Notes: generated from the sequence alone by a model not told the origin. A DNA stretch of 64,000 bases from Meridianimarinicoccus sp. MJW13 (GCF_014901205.1 NZ_JACNMU010000007.1:186001-250000), one strand, 5' to 3'. Positions 16,280 to 25,099 are shown, counted from the first letter of the stretch. Numbers and translations: made by a program.

Positions 16280-17035
16280 TCATTCCTGGCGCAACGCGGG
16301 CAGGCCGATGCCCGTGGCCTCGAAGCCGCCATCGACAGACAACGTCTGCCCGGTCACGAAACTGGCCTTGTCCGAACTCAGAAAGACGATGGCACGGGCG
16401 ATCTCTTCCTCACTGCCATAGCGATTCAGCGGCAAGGCGTCGTGATAGGCCGCGATGATTTCGGGGCTGTGCACCGCCATGGCCAGCTTTGTCCGCACCG
16501 GCCCCGGCGCCACGCAATTGGCCCGGATGCCATGTTCCCCCAACTCAACCGCCTGCTGCTGGGTCAGATGGATCACCCCGGCCTTCGAGGTGCCATAGGC
16601 CACCCGCAGGGTCGAGGCCCGCAGCCCCGAGATCGACGCGATGTTCACGATGGTCCCGCGCGTCTTCTTCAGCGCCGGGATCGCCGCCTGCGAACACAGG
16701 AACACCCCGTACAGGTTGGTCTCCATCACCCGCCGCCAGCGCGCGAAGTCGGTCTCCTCGATGGGCCCGAAATCGGCGACCCCGGCATTGTTGACCAGAT
16801 GATCGATCCGCCCGAAAGCCGCCTCGGTCTCGGCCATGATGGCTGTTGCATCCTCGGGGCGCGACACGTCGCGCTCCAGCGCCAGTACCCCGTCCAGCCC
16901 GGCCACGGCGTCGCGCAGGGCGGGCGCATCGCGGTCCACCATGGCCACGCGCACCCCTTCCTCCAGGAACAGCCGCGTGGTGGCCAGGCCAATGCCCCGC
17001 GCCGCCCCCGTCACAATCGCCACCCGTTCGCTCAT
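16280..17035 (-). CDS. Short-chain dehydrogenase/reductase
   Basis: Classical SDR of 251 residues. The cofactor loop is TGAARGIG (about residues 8-15), NNAGVADFG follows at about residue 84, and the catalytic serine, tyrosine and lysine lie in ASISG and YGTSK. C-terminal SSDKASFVTGQTLSVDGG is a standard signature. An acidic residue after beta-2 (MVDRD) suggests NAD rather than NADP. It oxidises or reduces a secondary alcohol, possibly a 3-hydroxyacyl derivative, but the substrate is not determinable. GGAGG precedes the ATG at 17035. It is the first gene of the leftward hydrolase/GNAT operon and diverges from thrS. Confidence 0.88.
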   Translation of the reverse strand: MSERVAIVTGAARGIGLATTRLFLEEGVRVAMVDRDAPALRDAVAGLDGVLALERDVSRPEDATAIMAETEAAFGRIDHLVNNAGVADFGPIEETDFARWRRVMETNLYGVFLCSQAAIPALKKTRGTIVNIASISGLRASTLRVAYGTSKAGVIHLTQQQAVELGEHGIRANCVAPGPVRTKLAMAVHSPEIIAAYHDALPLNRYGSEEEIARAIVFLSSDKASFVTGQTLSVDGGFEATGIGLPALRQE

Positions 17036-17120
17036 GCCATGCCTCCGCCGGTTTTCCTGAACCCTAGGCAATCGCCGGGGTGGCGGCAATCGCCCGCACC
17101 CTGCGCCGCGCCAGCCATTT

Positions 17121-17139
17121 CTTCTTGGCAAAAATACTC
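17121..17139 (+). repeat. Dispersed short repeat, copy 1
   Basis: CTTCTTGGCAAAAATACTC in the divergent SDR/thrS gap. The window holds a second copy, with one mismatch, at 33778-33796. Short intergenic elements of this kind recur in Rhodobacteraceae genomes as I recall them, but I cannot verify the copy number here. Confidence 0.5.
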
Positions 17140-17271
17140 ACGGCACACCATCGGCCCCCGCGCACCCGCCGAGCCGTCTTGACACCCCGCCGCCAAGCGC
17201 CCAGAAGACCCGCGAAACCATACCCGCAACCGGGCGTTCCGTGGGCGCCAAACCGACGAGGAGGCCAGATC

Positions 17272-19218
17272 ATGGCAGACATCTCCCTCACCTTTCCCGA
17301 TGGCAACAGCCGCTCCTACCCCGCAGGCGTGACCCCTGCCGATGTGGCCGCCGGCATTTCCAACTCGCTGGCCAAGAAGGCCATCTCGGCCACCGTCGCA
17401 GGCCAGCACTGGGATCTGCAATGGCCGATCGAGGCCGATGCCGAGATTGCCATTCACACCCTGAAGGACGACGCCCCGGCGCTGGAACTGATCCGCCACG
17501 ACTGCGCCCACATCATGGCCCGCGCCGTGCAGGAGCTGTGGCCGGACGTGCAGGTCACCATTGGCCCGGTGATCGACAACGGCTGGTACTACGACTTTGA
17601 CCGCGCCGAGCCCTTCACTCCCGAAGACCTGGGCGCCATCGAAAAGAAGATGCGCGAGATCATCGCCGCCCGCGATCCGGTCCGGACCGAGATCTGGGAA
17701 CGCGACCGCGCCGTCCAGCACTACAAGGACAGGGGCGAGCCCTATAAGGTCGAACTGATCGACGCCATTCCGGGCGACGAGCCGCTGCGCATGTATTGGC
17801 ACGGCGACTGGCAGGATCTGTGCCGCGGCCCGCATCTGCAACATACCGGACAGGTGCCCGCCGATGCCTTCAAGCTGATGAAGGTGGCTGGCGCCTATTG
17901 GCGCGGCGACAGCAACCGTCCACAGTTGCAGCGCATCTATGGCGTCGCCTTCCAGAACAAGGACGGGCTGAAGAAATACCTCAACTTCCTTGAAGAAGCC
18001 GAAAAGCGCGACCACCGCCGCCTTGGCAAGGAGATGGAGCTTTTCCACTTCCAGGAAGAAGCGCCCGGCATGGTGTTCTGGCATCCCAACGGCTGGACCA
18101 TCTACCGCGAGCTTGAAGACTATATGCGCCGCCAGCTGACGCGCGACGGCTACAAGGAAATCAAGACCCCGCAGGTGGTGGACCGCAAGCTTTGGGAAAA
18201 GTCCGGCCATTGGGACAAGTACCGCGAGAACATGTTCACCACCGAGATCGATGAGGAACATGCCAACGAAAAGCGCACCAATGCGCTGAAGCCGATGAAC
18301 TGCCCCTGCCATGTGCAGGTGTTCAACCAGGGCCTGAAGTCCTATCGCGACCTGCCGATGCGGCTGGCCGAGTTCGGCTCGTGCCACCGCTACGAGGCGC
18401 ATGGCGCGCTGCACGGGCTGATGCGGGTGCGCGGCTTCACCCAGGATGACGCGCATATCTTCTGCACCGAGGATCAGATCGAAAGCGAATGCGCCAAGTT
18501 CATCGACCTGCTCAGCCGCGTCTATACCGACACCGGCTTTGGCAAATTCGACATCAAGCTGTCGACGCGGCCGGAACAGCGTGTCGGCTCGGACGAGATC
18601 TGGGACAAGGCCGAGGCCGCGCTTGAAAAGGCGATCCTCAGCGTGCGCAACGATTTCGAACTCGACCCCGGCGAAGGCGCGTTCTACGGGCCGAAGCTGG
18701 ACTTCAAGCTGACCGACGCCATCGGGCGCGAGTGGCAGTGCGGCACCTTCCAGGCAGATTTCAACCTGCCCGAGCGCCTGAACGCCAATTACATCGGCGC
18801 CGATGGCGACAAGCATCGCCCGGTCATGCTGCACCGTGCGGTTCTGGGCTCGTTCGAACGGTTCCTCGGCATCCTGATCGAGAACTACGCCGGCAAACTG
18901 CCGTTCTGGCTGGCCCCGCGTCAGGTGGTGGTGGCCTCGATCATCTCGGACGCGGATGCCTATTGTCAGGAAGTCGTCAACGCGCTGACCGCCGCCGGCG
19001 TGCGCGCCGAGGCCGATCTGCGCAACGAGAAGATCAACTACAAGGTGCGCGAGCACTCGCTGGGCAAGGTGCCGGTGATTCTGGCCATCGGCATGAAAGA
19101 GGTCGAGAACCGCTCGGTCTCGGTCCGCCGGCTGGGCGAAAAGACCACCAGCGTCGTGCCGCTGGACGAGATTGTCGGGCAATTGACCCAAGAGGCCACG
19201 CCGCCCGATCTGGTCTGA
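17272..19218 (+). CDS. thrS: Threonyl-tRNA synthetase
   Basis: Class II aminoacyl-tRNA synthetase of 648 residues, charging tRNA-Thr. Domains in order: TGS (about residues 1-63), the editing domain with [16 protein letters not shown] (H-x3-H) and CRGPHL, the class II catalytic core with [10 protein letters not shown], motif 2 around [20 protein letters not shown], and motif 3 near [13 protein letters not shown], then the anticodon-binding domain (about residues 545-645). Full length, no disruption. I chose the ATG at 17272, downstream of GAGGAGG; the frame is open upstream to 17080 but that stretch lacks the family start. No T-box leader is seen, as expected for a Gram-negative. Confidence 0.97.
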   Translation: MADISLTFPDGNSRSYPAGVTPADVAAGISNSLAKKAISATVAGQHWDLQWPIEADAEIAIHTLKDDAPALELIRHDCAHIMARAVQELWPDVQVTIGPVIDNGWYYDFDRAEPFTPEDLGAIEKKMREIIAARDPVRTEIWERDRAVQHYKDRGEPYKVELIDAIPGDEPLRMYWHGDWQDLCRGPHLQHTGQVPADAFKLMKVAGAYWRGDSNRPQLQRIYGVAFQNKDGLKKYLNFLEEAEKRDHRRLGKEMELFHFQEEAPGMVFWHPNGWTIYRELEDYMRRQLTRDGYKEIKTPQVVDRKLWEKSGHWDKYRENMFTTEIDEEHANEKRTNALKPMNCPCHVQVFNQGLKSYRDLPMRLAEFGSCHRYEAHGALHGLMRVRGFTQDDAHIFCTEDQIESECAKFIDLLSRVYTDTGFGKFDIKLSTRPEQRVGSDEIWDKAEAALEKAILSVRNDFELDPGEGAFYGPKLDFKLTDAIGREWQCGTFQADFNLPERLNANYIGADGDKHRPVMLHRAVLGSFERFLGILIENYAGKLPFWLAPRQVVVASIISDADAYCQEVVNALTAAGVRAEADLRNEKINYKVREHSLGKVPVILAIGMKEVENRSVSVRRLGEKTTSVVPLDEIVGQLTQEATPPDLV

Positions 19219-19243
19219 TCCACCTCCCGATCCCAAATGCAAC

Positions 19244-19265
19244 GGCCCGCGGTTTTCCGCGGGCC
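19244..19265 (+). terminator. Probable terminator of thrS
   Basis: A perfect 9-base stem, GGCCCGCGG / CCGCGGGCC, with a TTTT loop, 25 bases after the thrS stop. Only a weak T-run follows (GAAGTGTTT), so termination may be inefficient or factor-assisted. Confidence 0.6.
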
Positions 19266-19330
19266 GAAGTGTTTCAGGCCTGGATTTTTCCGCGCGGGCC
19301 GGTACCGCCATCGACCGCGAAACCTGTAAC

Positions 19331-19366
19331 ATTTCGTGCATCGCGGCCCCAAGCGATGCCGGAAAT
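19331..19366. promoter_or_regulatory. Long imperfect inverted repeat upstream of bufferin operon
   Basis: ATTTCGTGCATCGC (19331-19344) pairs with GCGATGCCGGAAAT (19353-19366) at 12 of 14 positions around an 8-base loop. It lies 190 bases upstream of the bufferin precursor gene. It may be a regulator-binding site, an RNA hairpin or a remnant second terminator of thrS. Only the symmetry is observed. Confidence 0.4.
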
Positions 19367-19556
19367 TGCAACACTTCGGCGTCATATCAAATGAAAACAA
19401 TGCCTTGCGCACCTCGACCCCCGGCCGCCACCTGACAGGATATGACAGCCCGGTGAGTCACGGAGCCGTGTGTGGGATCGGCTCATGCCAGCGTCTAGGA
19501 TTTCCCTGTCGCCCGATGCGGCACCGAAACACATACAACCCAACAAGGATAGACCC

Positions 19557-19847
19557 ATGTCGAACACCGTGAAGCATCTTGCCGTCGCTGGCGCCGTCGC
19601 CGCCGCTGTTGCCACCGCCGCCACCGCCCCGGCCCACGCGCAAGCCCAGGAAAAATGCTATGGCGTGTCGCTGGCTGGCGAGAACGATTGCGCAGCCGGT
19701 CCCGGCACCACATGCGCTGGCACCTCGACCGTGGACTACCAGGGCAACGCCTGGACACTGGTGGCCAAGGGCACCTGCACGGAAATGAAACTTCCCGACG
19801 GGCGCATGGGCTCGCTGGAAGCCCTGGACCGCGATCTGCCCGCCTGA
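19557..19847 (+). CDS. bufA: Bufferin-type precursor peptide (DUF2282, BufA1-like)
   Basis: Small exported protein of 96 residues. A signal peptide (residues 1 to about 29, ending AHA) precedes a short mature part with four cysteines, C34, C45, C53 and C74, in the DUF2282 pattern [28 protein letters not shown] and KGTC. DUF2282 proteins next to DUF692 enzymes are known as bufferins: ribosomal, post-translationally modified periplasmic peptides that chelate copper after some cysteines are converted to thiooxazole-type heterocycles. The ATG at 19557 starts the signal peptide. The next three genes are the expected maturation and membrane partners, 57 bases downstream. Copper as ligand is inferred from the family. 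Confidence 0.9.
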   Translation: MSNTVKHLAVAGAVAAAVATAATAPAHAQAQEKCYGVSLAGENDCAAGPGTTCAGTSTVDYQGNAWTLVAKGTCTEMKLPDGRMGSLEALDRDLPA

Positions 19848-19904
19848 TCGGCCTGTCGGGCGGGCCGGGATCGGCCTGCCCACCCCTGACTGCCCGAGGT
19901 TCCC

Positions 19905-20771
19905 ATGTCGTTCAGCCGCCCGCCGTTCACCGCCCTGCCCGATGCCGTCGGCGTCGGCTACAAGCCCAGCCATTTCGCGGCGATCGAGGCCGACCCCGGC
20001 CCCGTGCGCTGGTTCGAGGTTCACGCCGAGAACTACATGGGGGCAGGCGGACGCCCGCTGGCACAGTTGCGGGCGCTGGCCGAACGCTTCCCGATCTCGG
20101 TGCATGGTGTCGGTCTGTCGATCGGCGGAGAACGCCCGCTGGACACCGATCATCTGTCGCGCCTGAAGACGCTGCTGGGCTGGCTTGCCCCTGCGTCCTT
20201 TTCGGAACATCTGGCCTGGTCGACCCATGACAGCGGCTTTCTGAACGACCTGCTGCCGCTGCCCTATACCGCCGCCACGCTGGACCGGGTCTGCACCCAT
20301 ATCGATCAGGTTCAGGAGGCTCTGGGCCGCCGGATGCTGCTGGAAAACCCCTCGACCTACCTGGCGTTTTCTGAAACCGAGATGGCCGAGGTCGACTTCC
20401 TGCGCGAGATCGCGACCCGCACCGGCTGTGGCCTGCTGCTGGACGTGAACAACGTGTTCGTGTCGGCCACCAACCAGCAAACCGATCCCGTGTCCTATAT
20501 CGACGCCTTCCCGCTGGATCTTGTGGGCGAAATTCATCTTGGCGGCCATGATGAGGATACAGATGATGCGGGCGCACTGTTGCTGATCGACAGCCACGGC
20601 GCCCCGGTGGTGGACCCGGTCTGGACGCTGTATGCCCATACCCTGCGCCGTGGCGGTCCACGCCCGACCCTGATCGAATGGGACACCGATGTGCCGGACT
20701 GGCCTGTGCTGGTGTCAGAGGCCCGCCGCGCGGCCGACCTGCTGGCACCTGTCCTGGTGCCCGCGCAATGA
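19905..20771 (+). CDS. bufB: MNIO-family peptide-modifying oxidase (DUF692, BufB-like)
   Basis: Multinuclear non-heme iron-dependent oxidative enzyme, 288 residues, with a TIM-barrel fold. Diagnostic segments include [69 protein letters not shown] and IEWDTDVP; the His, Glu, Asp and Asn residues in them supply the iron ligands in the family. It is expected to oxidise cysteine side chains of the adjacent precursor in the cytoplasm before export. The start follows GAGG weakly. The stop overlaps the start of the next gene by ATGA, coupling it to its presumed recognition partner. Length and motifs are complete. Confidence 0.93.
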   Translation: MSFSRPPFTALPDAVGVGYKPSHFAAIEADPGPVRWFEVHAENYMGAGGRPLAQLRALAERFPISVHGVGLSIGGERPLDTDHLSRLKTLLGWLAPASFSEHLAWSTHDSGFLNDLLPLPYTAATLDRVCTHIDQVQEALGRRMLLENPSTYLAFSETEMAEVDFLREIATRTGCGLLLDVNNVFVSATNQQTDPVSYIDAFPLDLVGEIHLGGHDEDTDDAGALLLIDSHGAPVVDPVWTLYAHTLRRGGPRPTLIEWDTDVPDWPVLVSEARRAADLLAPVLVPAQ

Positions 20772-21517
20772 CGCGCCTTTCGACCTTTGGAGAGGCCCTT
20801 CTGGACCCTGCGTCCCCGGTACCGGACGGTCTGACGGGCCCAGACGGCGCCCCTGCCGGCAAGCGATTCGACGTCTACCGCAACAACGTGGCGGTCAGCC
20901 TGACCGAAGCCTTGGAAACCGGATTTCCGGTCATCCGCAAGCTGGTCGGGGAAGACTTCTTCAAGGCCATGGTCGGCATCCACCTGCGGCAATCCCCCCC
21001 GCAAACGCCGCTTCTGATGACCTATGGCACCGCGTTTCCAACCTTCCTGGAAGCCTTCCCACCGGTGGCGCATCTGCCCTATCTGGCCGATGTGGCACGG
21101 CTGGAACTGGCCCTGCGCGAAGCCTATCACGCTGCAGACTGCACACCGCTCGACCCCGCGCGCCTGCAAGACCTTCCCACCGACGTGCTGATGACCACCG
21201 GCTTCATCATGGCCCCGGCGATGCGCGTGCTGTCTTCACCCTACCCGGTCCATGGCATCTGGCGCGCCAATACCCAGGCCTCCGCCCCGCCCCCGACCCC
21301 GCAGGCCGAGTCGGTGCTGATCTCGCGCCCCGGATTTGATCCCATGGTTGACCCGCTGACCCCCGGTGCCGCGTCCTTCTGCCAGGCCCTGCAAGCCGGC
21401 ACCCGTTTCGGTGCCGCGCTGGACCAGGCCACCCGCACCGATCCCGACTTCGACCTGAGCGCCACGCTGGGCCTGCTTCTGACCCGTGGCGCGATCCATT
21501 CCCTGACCGAAAGCTGA
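20768..21517 (+). CDS. bufC: DUF2063 partner of MNIO enzyme (BufC/HvfC-like)
   Basis: Protein of 249 residues. The N-terminal DUF2063 domain (about residues 3-90) shows [33 protein letters not shown] and [17 protein letters not shown], which define the family; a second, less conserved domain follows to the end. In characterised MNIO systems such partners bind the precursor and present it to the iron enzyme. The family was once annotated as putative DNA-binding, for which I see no support in this context. ATGA overlap with the DUF692 gene fixes the start and argues for equimolar synthesis. A DoxX gene follows after 4 bases. Confidence 0.9.
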   Translation: MTRLSTFGEALLDPASPVPDGLTGPDGAPAGKRFDVYRNNVAVSLTEALETGFPVIRKLVGEDFFKAMVGIHLRQSPPQTPLLMTYGTAFPTFLEAFPPVAHLPYLADVARLELALREAYHAADCTPLDPARLQDLPTDVLMTTGFIMAPAMRVLSSPYPVHGIWRANTQASAPPPTPQAESVLISRPGFDPMVDPLTPGAASFCQALQAGTRFGAALDQATRTDPDFDLSATLGLLLTRGAIHSLTES

Positions 21518-21521
21518 CCCC

Positions 21522-22079
21522 ATGAAAACCCTTGTTTCCCTGTACAATTCCGTCTTCGGCCTGCTGGAACGCGCCACCGATGGCTGGCTGACCCCGACCC
21601 TTGCCCGGCTGGTCTTTGCCGGCACCCTTCTGGTCTACTATTGGGCGTCGGCGATGACCAAAATCGGCGATGGCATCTTCGGCTTCCTGTTTCCCTCGGC
21701 CGGGGCCTACATCCAGATCTTCCCCAAGGCGATGGAGGCCGCGGGCTATGACACCAGCCAATTGGGCTTTTTCCACTGGCTTGTCGTGCTCCTGGGCACC
21801 TATGCCGAGTTTCTGCTGCCGTTGATGATCGTCATCGGGCTGCTCACCCGCGCGGCGGCCCTTGGCATGATCGGCTTCGTCATCGTGCAAAGCTGGGTGG
21901 ACATCACCGGGCACGGGCTGGCGGCCAAGGACATCGGGGCATGGTTCGACCGCGACCCGAGCAGCCTGATCGTCGATCAGCGGTCGTTCTGGATCTTCCT
22001 GCTTCTGGTTCTGGTGCTGAAAGGCGCTGGTCCCTTCGCCGCCGACCGTTTTGTCCTGAACCGTAAAGTCGAGGTCTGA
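21522..22079 (+). CDS. DoxX-family membrane protein of bufferin operon
   Basis: Integral membrane protein of 185 residues in the DoxX/DoxD superfamily. Hydrophobic segments lie at about residues 25-45, 85-107, 109-128 and 145-165, giving four predicted helices. ARLVFAGTLLVYYWASAMTKI is typical of the family start. In bufferin and HvfABCD-type operons a DoxX protein is the usual fourth gene. Its role is not established; suggestions include redox chemistry with the quinone pool or metal handling at the membrane. Four bases separate it from the DUF2063 gene, so it is in the operon. A hairpin without T-run (22092-22114) follows the stop. Confidence 0.88.
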   Translation: MKTLVSLYNSVFGLLERATDGWLTPTLARLVFAGTLLVYYWASAMTKIGDGIFGFLFPSAGAYIQIFPKAMEAAGYDTSQLGFFHWLVVLLGTYAEFLLPLMIVIGLLTRAAALGMIGFVIVQSWVDITGHGLAAKDIGAWFDRDPSSLIVDQRSFWIFLLLVLVLKGAGPFAADRFVLNRKVEV

Positions 22080-22091
22080 CCGGCATGGGTC

Positions 22092-22114
22092 GGTTGCCCG
22101 GTTTCCGGGCAGCC
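22092..22114 (+). terminator. Hairpin after bufferin operon
   Basis: GGTTGCCCGG / CCGGGCAGCC, a 10-base stem with one G-T pair and a TTT loop, 12 bases after the DoxX stop. There is no T-tract, so factor-dependent termination or 3'-end protection is more likely than classical intrinsic termination. Confidence 0.4.
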
Positions 22115-22208
22115 CAGTGCGCCGCACCAGGAACCATGGGAAAAATGGGCGGGGATGGAGCACTCCGGACTTGCCTTTTTGCCCCAACATGCTTGTTCAA
22201 TAGGGACA

Positions 22209-22229
22209 GGGGGCGGTCCCGCCGCCCCC
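22209..22229 (+). promoter_or_regulatory. GC-rich hairpin in cold-shock gene leader
   Basis: A perfect 8-base stem, GGGGGCGG / CCGCCCCC, with a 5-base loop, ends 73 bases before the cold-shock ATG. It could be a terminator remnant for the upstream operon or a leader structure of the cold-shock mRNA, which often has a long structured 5' region. The role is inferred. Confidence 0.35.
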
Positions 22230-22302
22230 GTACACCACGGTCGATACGGTTTCGGCTGAAGACAAACGGCCCGCTCCGGCGGGGAGGACAAGGAGACACG
22301 CG

Positions 22303-22512
22303 ATGCCCACAGGCACCGTGAAATGGTTCAACACCACAAAAGGTTATGGCTTCATCGCCCCTGACGACGGCGGCAAGGATGTGTTCGTACACATTTCAGC
22401 GGTCGAGCGCGCCGGGCTGACCGGCCTCGCCGACAATCAGAAGATTTCCTATGAATTGCGCGAAGGCCGCGACGGGCGGGCGTCGGCCTCGGAATTGTCG
22501 CTGGAAAGCTGA
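22303..22512 (+). CDS. cspA: Cold-shock domain protein (CspA family)
   Basis: Single cold-shock domain of 69 residues, an OB-fold single-stranded nucleic-acid binder and RNA chaperone. The RNA-binding motifs are seen as KWFNTTKGYGFIAP (RNP1 region) and DVFVHISAV (RNP2). AAGGAG is 7 bases before the ATG. It is a single gene with a strong terminator immediately downstream that is shared with the convergent folA. Whether it is cold-induced or constitutive cannot be read from the sequence. Alphaproteobacteria carry several such paralogues, so the gene symbol is generic. Confidence 0.95.
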   Translation: MPTGTVKWFNTTKGYGFIAPDDGGKDVFVHISAVERAGLTGLADNQKISYELREGRDGRASASELSLES

Positions 22513-22538
22513 CCCGGCTCAGACCGCATGAGACCAAG

Positions 22539-22566
22539 AAAACGGCCGCCATCGCGGCCGTTTTTT
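22539..22566. terminator. Bidirectional terminator cspA / folA
   Basis: AAAACGGCCGC and GCGGCCGTTTT form a perfect stem with a 4-base loop and a T-run (TTTTTT, 22561-22566) on the plus strand and an A-run on the other side. It therefore works for the rightward cold-shock gene and the leftward folA. Confidence 0.92.
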
Positions 22567-22570
22567 GCGT

Positions 22571-23050
22571 TTACAGCCGCAACCATTCGCCCAATTCGCA
22601 GACCGGCGCGGTGCTGCGCAGCGGTGTGCGGGCCACCACCGTCCAGTCGGCTGGATCGATGCGGGGAAAGAAGGTATCGGCATCCGGCACGTCGAGATCA
22701 ACCTCGGTGATCATCAGCCGATGGGCCAGCGGCAGCATCGCCTGGTAGATCCCCGCACCGCCAATGCCATAGATCCGGTGATAGCCCGCCGCCGCGCAGG
22801 CGGTCATCGCGGCCTCGACACTGGTGCAGACCGCATCGGCACCGTCGATCTGCCCCCCCGAGACGACGCAGTTGAAGCGGCGTTTCAGCGGGCGGAACGG
22901 CAGGCTTTCCCAGGTCCGGCGGCCCATGATGATCGCCCCGCCCAGGGTTTCACGTTGGAACGCCTTCAGATCCTCGGGCGCATGCCACGGAATATCCCCG
23001 TCCCGCCCGATGGCGCCGTTTCTGGCCCGTGCAACGATCAGCGTCATCAT
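22571..23050 (-). CDS. folA: Dihydrofolate reductase
   Basis: Dihydrofolate reductase of 159 residues, reducing dihydrofolate with NADPH. Visible signatures are LIVARARNGAIGRDGDIPWH (start of the Met20 loop; shown motif includes the catalytic region), GRRTWESLP, and IYGIGGAGIYQ near residue 100 which contacts NADPH. It starts 2 bases after the stop of thyA, so the two are co-transcribed. This is functionally expected because ThyA produces the dihydrofolate that FolA recycles. Length is normal and no disruption is seen. Trimethoprim sensitivity cannot be judged from sequence reading alone. Confidence 0.96.
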   Translation of the reverse strand: MMTLIVARARNGAIGRDGDIPWHAPEDLKAFQRETLGGAIIMGRRTWESLPFRPLKRRFNCVVSGGQIDGADAVCTSVEAAMTACAAAGYHRIYGIGGAGIYQAMLPLAHRLMITEVDLDVPDADTFFPRIDPADWTVVARTPLRSTAPVCELGEWLRL

Positions 23051-23052
23051 GG

Positions 23053-23868
23053 TCAGACCGCCACCGGCGCGCGGATCACCGGCGCCGGATCGTAGTTCAG
23101 GAATTCGAAGTCCTCGTAGCGGAAGTCGAAGATCGACGGCACCTCGCGCGTGATCATCAGGGTCGGACGGGCGCGCGGGGTCCGCGACAACTGCTCGGCC
23201 ACCTGTTCCATATGGTTGGAATAGATATGGGCATCTCCAATGGAATGGATGAACTCGCCGGGCTTGTAGCCGGTCACCTGCGCCAGCATCGCCAGCAGCA
23301 GCGCGTAAGAGGCGATGTTGAAGGGCACGCCCAGGAACATGTCCGCCGAGCGCTGATAGAGTTGCAGATGCATGGTGTCACCCTGCACCCGAACCTGCCA
23401 CAGCGTGTGACAGGGCGGCAGCGCCATCACGTCGACCTCGCCGGGGTTCCACGCCGAGACGATCAGCCGGCGGCTGTCGGGGCTGGTGCGGATGGCCTCG
23501 ACCAGCTTGGCGATCTGGTCCACCTCGCCGATGATCGGACCGGCGGAGCCGGTCTCGACCTTGGGGAAATGCCGCCACTGGTGGCCATAGACCGGGCCAA
23601 GGTCGCCGTTTTCATCCGCCCATTCGTCCCAGATGCGCACCCCGTTGTCTTTCAGGTAGCGGATGTTGGTATCGCCGGACAGGAACCACAGCAGTTCGTG
23701 CACGATCGACCGCAGGTGCAGCTTCTTGGTGGTGACCAGCGGAAATCCCGCGCGCAGATCATAGCGGCACTGCAGCCCGAAATACGACCGGGTGCCGGTG
23801 CCGGTGCGATCCGAGGAGTCGACACCCTTCTGCAGCACCGTTTGCAATGCGTTGAGATATTCCTGCAC
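23053..23868 (-). CDS. thyA: Thymidylate synthase
   Basis: Thymidylate synthase of 271 residues, methylating dUMP with methylene-tetrahydrofolate. The catalytic cysteine is C153 in [11 protein letters not shown]. Other conserved parts are [48 protein letters not shown] and [10 protein letters not shown] chose a GTG start at 23868, because it follows AGGGAGG by 4-5 bases and gives the family N-terminus ([11 protein letters not shown]). The frame is open to 23958 but that extension has no family similarity. It is the first gene of the thyA-folA operon. Confidence 0.95.
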   Translation of the reverse strand: MQEYLNALQTVLQKGVDSSDRTGTGTRSYFGLQCRYDLRAGFPLVTTKKLHLRSIVHELLWFLSGDTNIRYLKDNGVRIWDEWADENGDLGPVYGHQWRHFPKVETGSAGPIIGEVDQIAKLVEAIRTSPDSRRLIVSAWNPGEVDVMALPPCHTLWQVRVQGDTMHLQLYQRSADMFLGVPFNIASYALLLAMLAQVTGYKPGEFIHSIGDAHIYSNHMEQVAEQLSRTPRARPTLMITREVPSIFDFRYEDFEFLNYDPAPVIRAPVAV

Positions 23869-24047
23869 GTTTCCCTCCCTGCGGGCTGTCCTGCACCGGC
23901 GCGACTCGGGTGCCGGATGCCGTTTTCCGATGTGTACCCGTTCCACCCCGACCGGCAAAGCAGATCGCGGGCCCGGCAGAGGCGCCAGGGCATTTGCAAC
24001 CGCCGCCGCTCCGCCTATGTTTGCGCCATCAACAACAGGGGATCCCG

Positions 24048-24476
24048 ATGACGATCAAATACCTCCACACCATGGTGCGCGTGAAAGATCTTGAGGCGTC
24101 TATGGCCTTCTACCGCCTGCTGGGACTGGAAGAGACCCGACGCACGGACAGCGAAGGCGGACGTTTCACATTGGTCTTCATGGCGCCGCCGGATCAGCCG
24201 GACTGCCCGCTGGAACTGACTTATAACTGGGATGGGGACGAGGGATTGCCCTCGGACAGCCGCCATTTCGGGCACCTGGCCTATGCGGTCGACGACATCT
24301 ATGCGACCTGCCAGCACCTGATGGACAACGGCGTGGTGATCAACCGTCCGCCGCGTGACGGGCACATGGCCTTTGTGCGGTCGCCGGACAACGTGTCGAT
24401 CGAATTGCTTCAGAAGGGAAAATCTCTGCCCCCGCAGGAGCCTTGGGCGAGCATGGAGAACACCGGTCACTGGTGA
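24048..24476 (+). CDS. gloA: Glyoxalase I (lactoylglutathione lyase)
   Basis: VOC-superfamily enzyme of 142 residues, converting the methylglyoxal-glutathione hemithioacetal to lactoylglutathione. Family segments are [42 protein letters not shown], and [13 protein letters not shown]; the metal ligands of GloA (His, Glu, His, Glu) fit the H7, E62-region, H80-region and E-near-C-terminus positions. The ATG at 24048 is preceded by GGGGATCCC rather than a textbook site. It faces a convergent regulator gene 63 bases downstream. Other VOC lyases are possible, but the pattern matches the short bacterial GloA well. Confidence 0.88.
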   Translation: MTIKYLHTMVRVKDLEASMAFYRLLGLEETRRTDSEGGRFTLVFMAPPDQPDCPLELTYNWDGDEGLPSDSRHFGHLAYAVDDIYATCQHLMDNGVVINRPPRDGHMAFVRSPDNVSIELLQKGKSLPPQEPWASMENTGHW

Positions 24477-24539
24477 TCTGGATGCGCGCGGACCGTTCTG
24501 GTCCCTGGTTCGGGCGGCGTGTCGGCGCCCGGACGATGC

Positions 24540-25037
24540 TTAGTAGATGTAGCGGATCTGGTCGCTCCAGTACCGCTCGACCCGGCGCAGCGAGGTGTTG
24601 ATCTGGGCCATGCCATCGGCACCCATTACCCCGTGGCTTTCCAGACCGTCGGCATGGCGCGCGAACAGATCCTGCATGATCGCCCGGATCTCGCGCCCCT
24701 TCTCGGTCAGTTTGACCCGCACCGAACGGCGGTCGATCTGACAGCGCTGGTGGTCCATGAACCCCATCTCGACCAGCTTCTTGAGATTGTAGGAGACATT
24801 GGAGCCCTGATAGTAGCCGCGGCTTTTCAATTCGCCTGCGGTGACCTCATTGTCGCCGATGTTGAACAACAGCAGCGCCTGCACCGCGTTGATCTCGATG
24901 ATCCCGAGCCGTTCGAACTCATCCTTGATCACATCCAGCAGCAGCCGGTGCAGCCGTTCGACCAGCGACATGACATCCAGATAGCTGGACATCACCGACT
25001 GTTCCGCCTTTTCCCCGATACCTGGGTGAACACTCAT
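24540..25037 (-). CDS. MarR/LdtR-like winged-helix regulator
   Basis: Winged-helix transcription factor of 165 residues. The DNA-binding core spans about residues 40-115, with ELKSRGYYQGSNVSYNLKKLVEMG as recognition-helix region and RCQIDRRSVRVKLTEKG as the wing, a MarR-type arrangement. It is similar in overall look to the LdtR group of alphaproteobacteria, which regulates cell-wall transpeptidase genes; that assignment is from memory and tentative. I chose the ATG at 25037, which follows GGAGG at 8 bases, instead of a TTG at 25055 that overlaps that site. Targets are not visible nearby; the gene appears monocistronic. Confidence 0.85.
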   Translation of the reverse strand: MSVHPGIGEKAEQSVMSSYLDVMSLVERLHRLLLDVIKDEFERLGIIEINAVQALLLFNIGDNEVTAGELKSRGYYQGSNVSYNLKKLVEMGFMDHQRCQIDRRSVRVKLTEKGREIRAIMQDLFARHADGLESHGVMGADGMAQINTSLRRVERYWSDQIRYIY

Positions 25038-25099
25038 CCTGAAAACCTCCGCCAATAAGCAACTGGCGAAAACATTCAGCGCATTTTCCCAAGATCACG

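Larger units (their letters stand above)
19219..19556. other. Intergenic region thrS-bufferin operon
   Basis: This 338-base gap has no credible gene. It contains the thrS hairpin (19244-19265), a longer imperfect inverted repeat (19331-19366) and presumably the promoter of the bufferin operon, for which I find no convincing sigma-70 hexamers. Confidence 0.6.

Noticed and set aside
17036-17271. T-box or attenuator leader for thrS
   Set aside because: No specifier-loop/antiterminator pattern is visible; T-boxes are not expected in this lineage.
17032-19374. 780-codon open frame antisense to thrS
   Set aside because: It lies opposite a complete thrS with every motif; in GC-rich DNA the antisense frame is often free of stops. 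No family motif, start context or realistic composition is seen.
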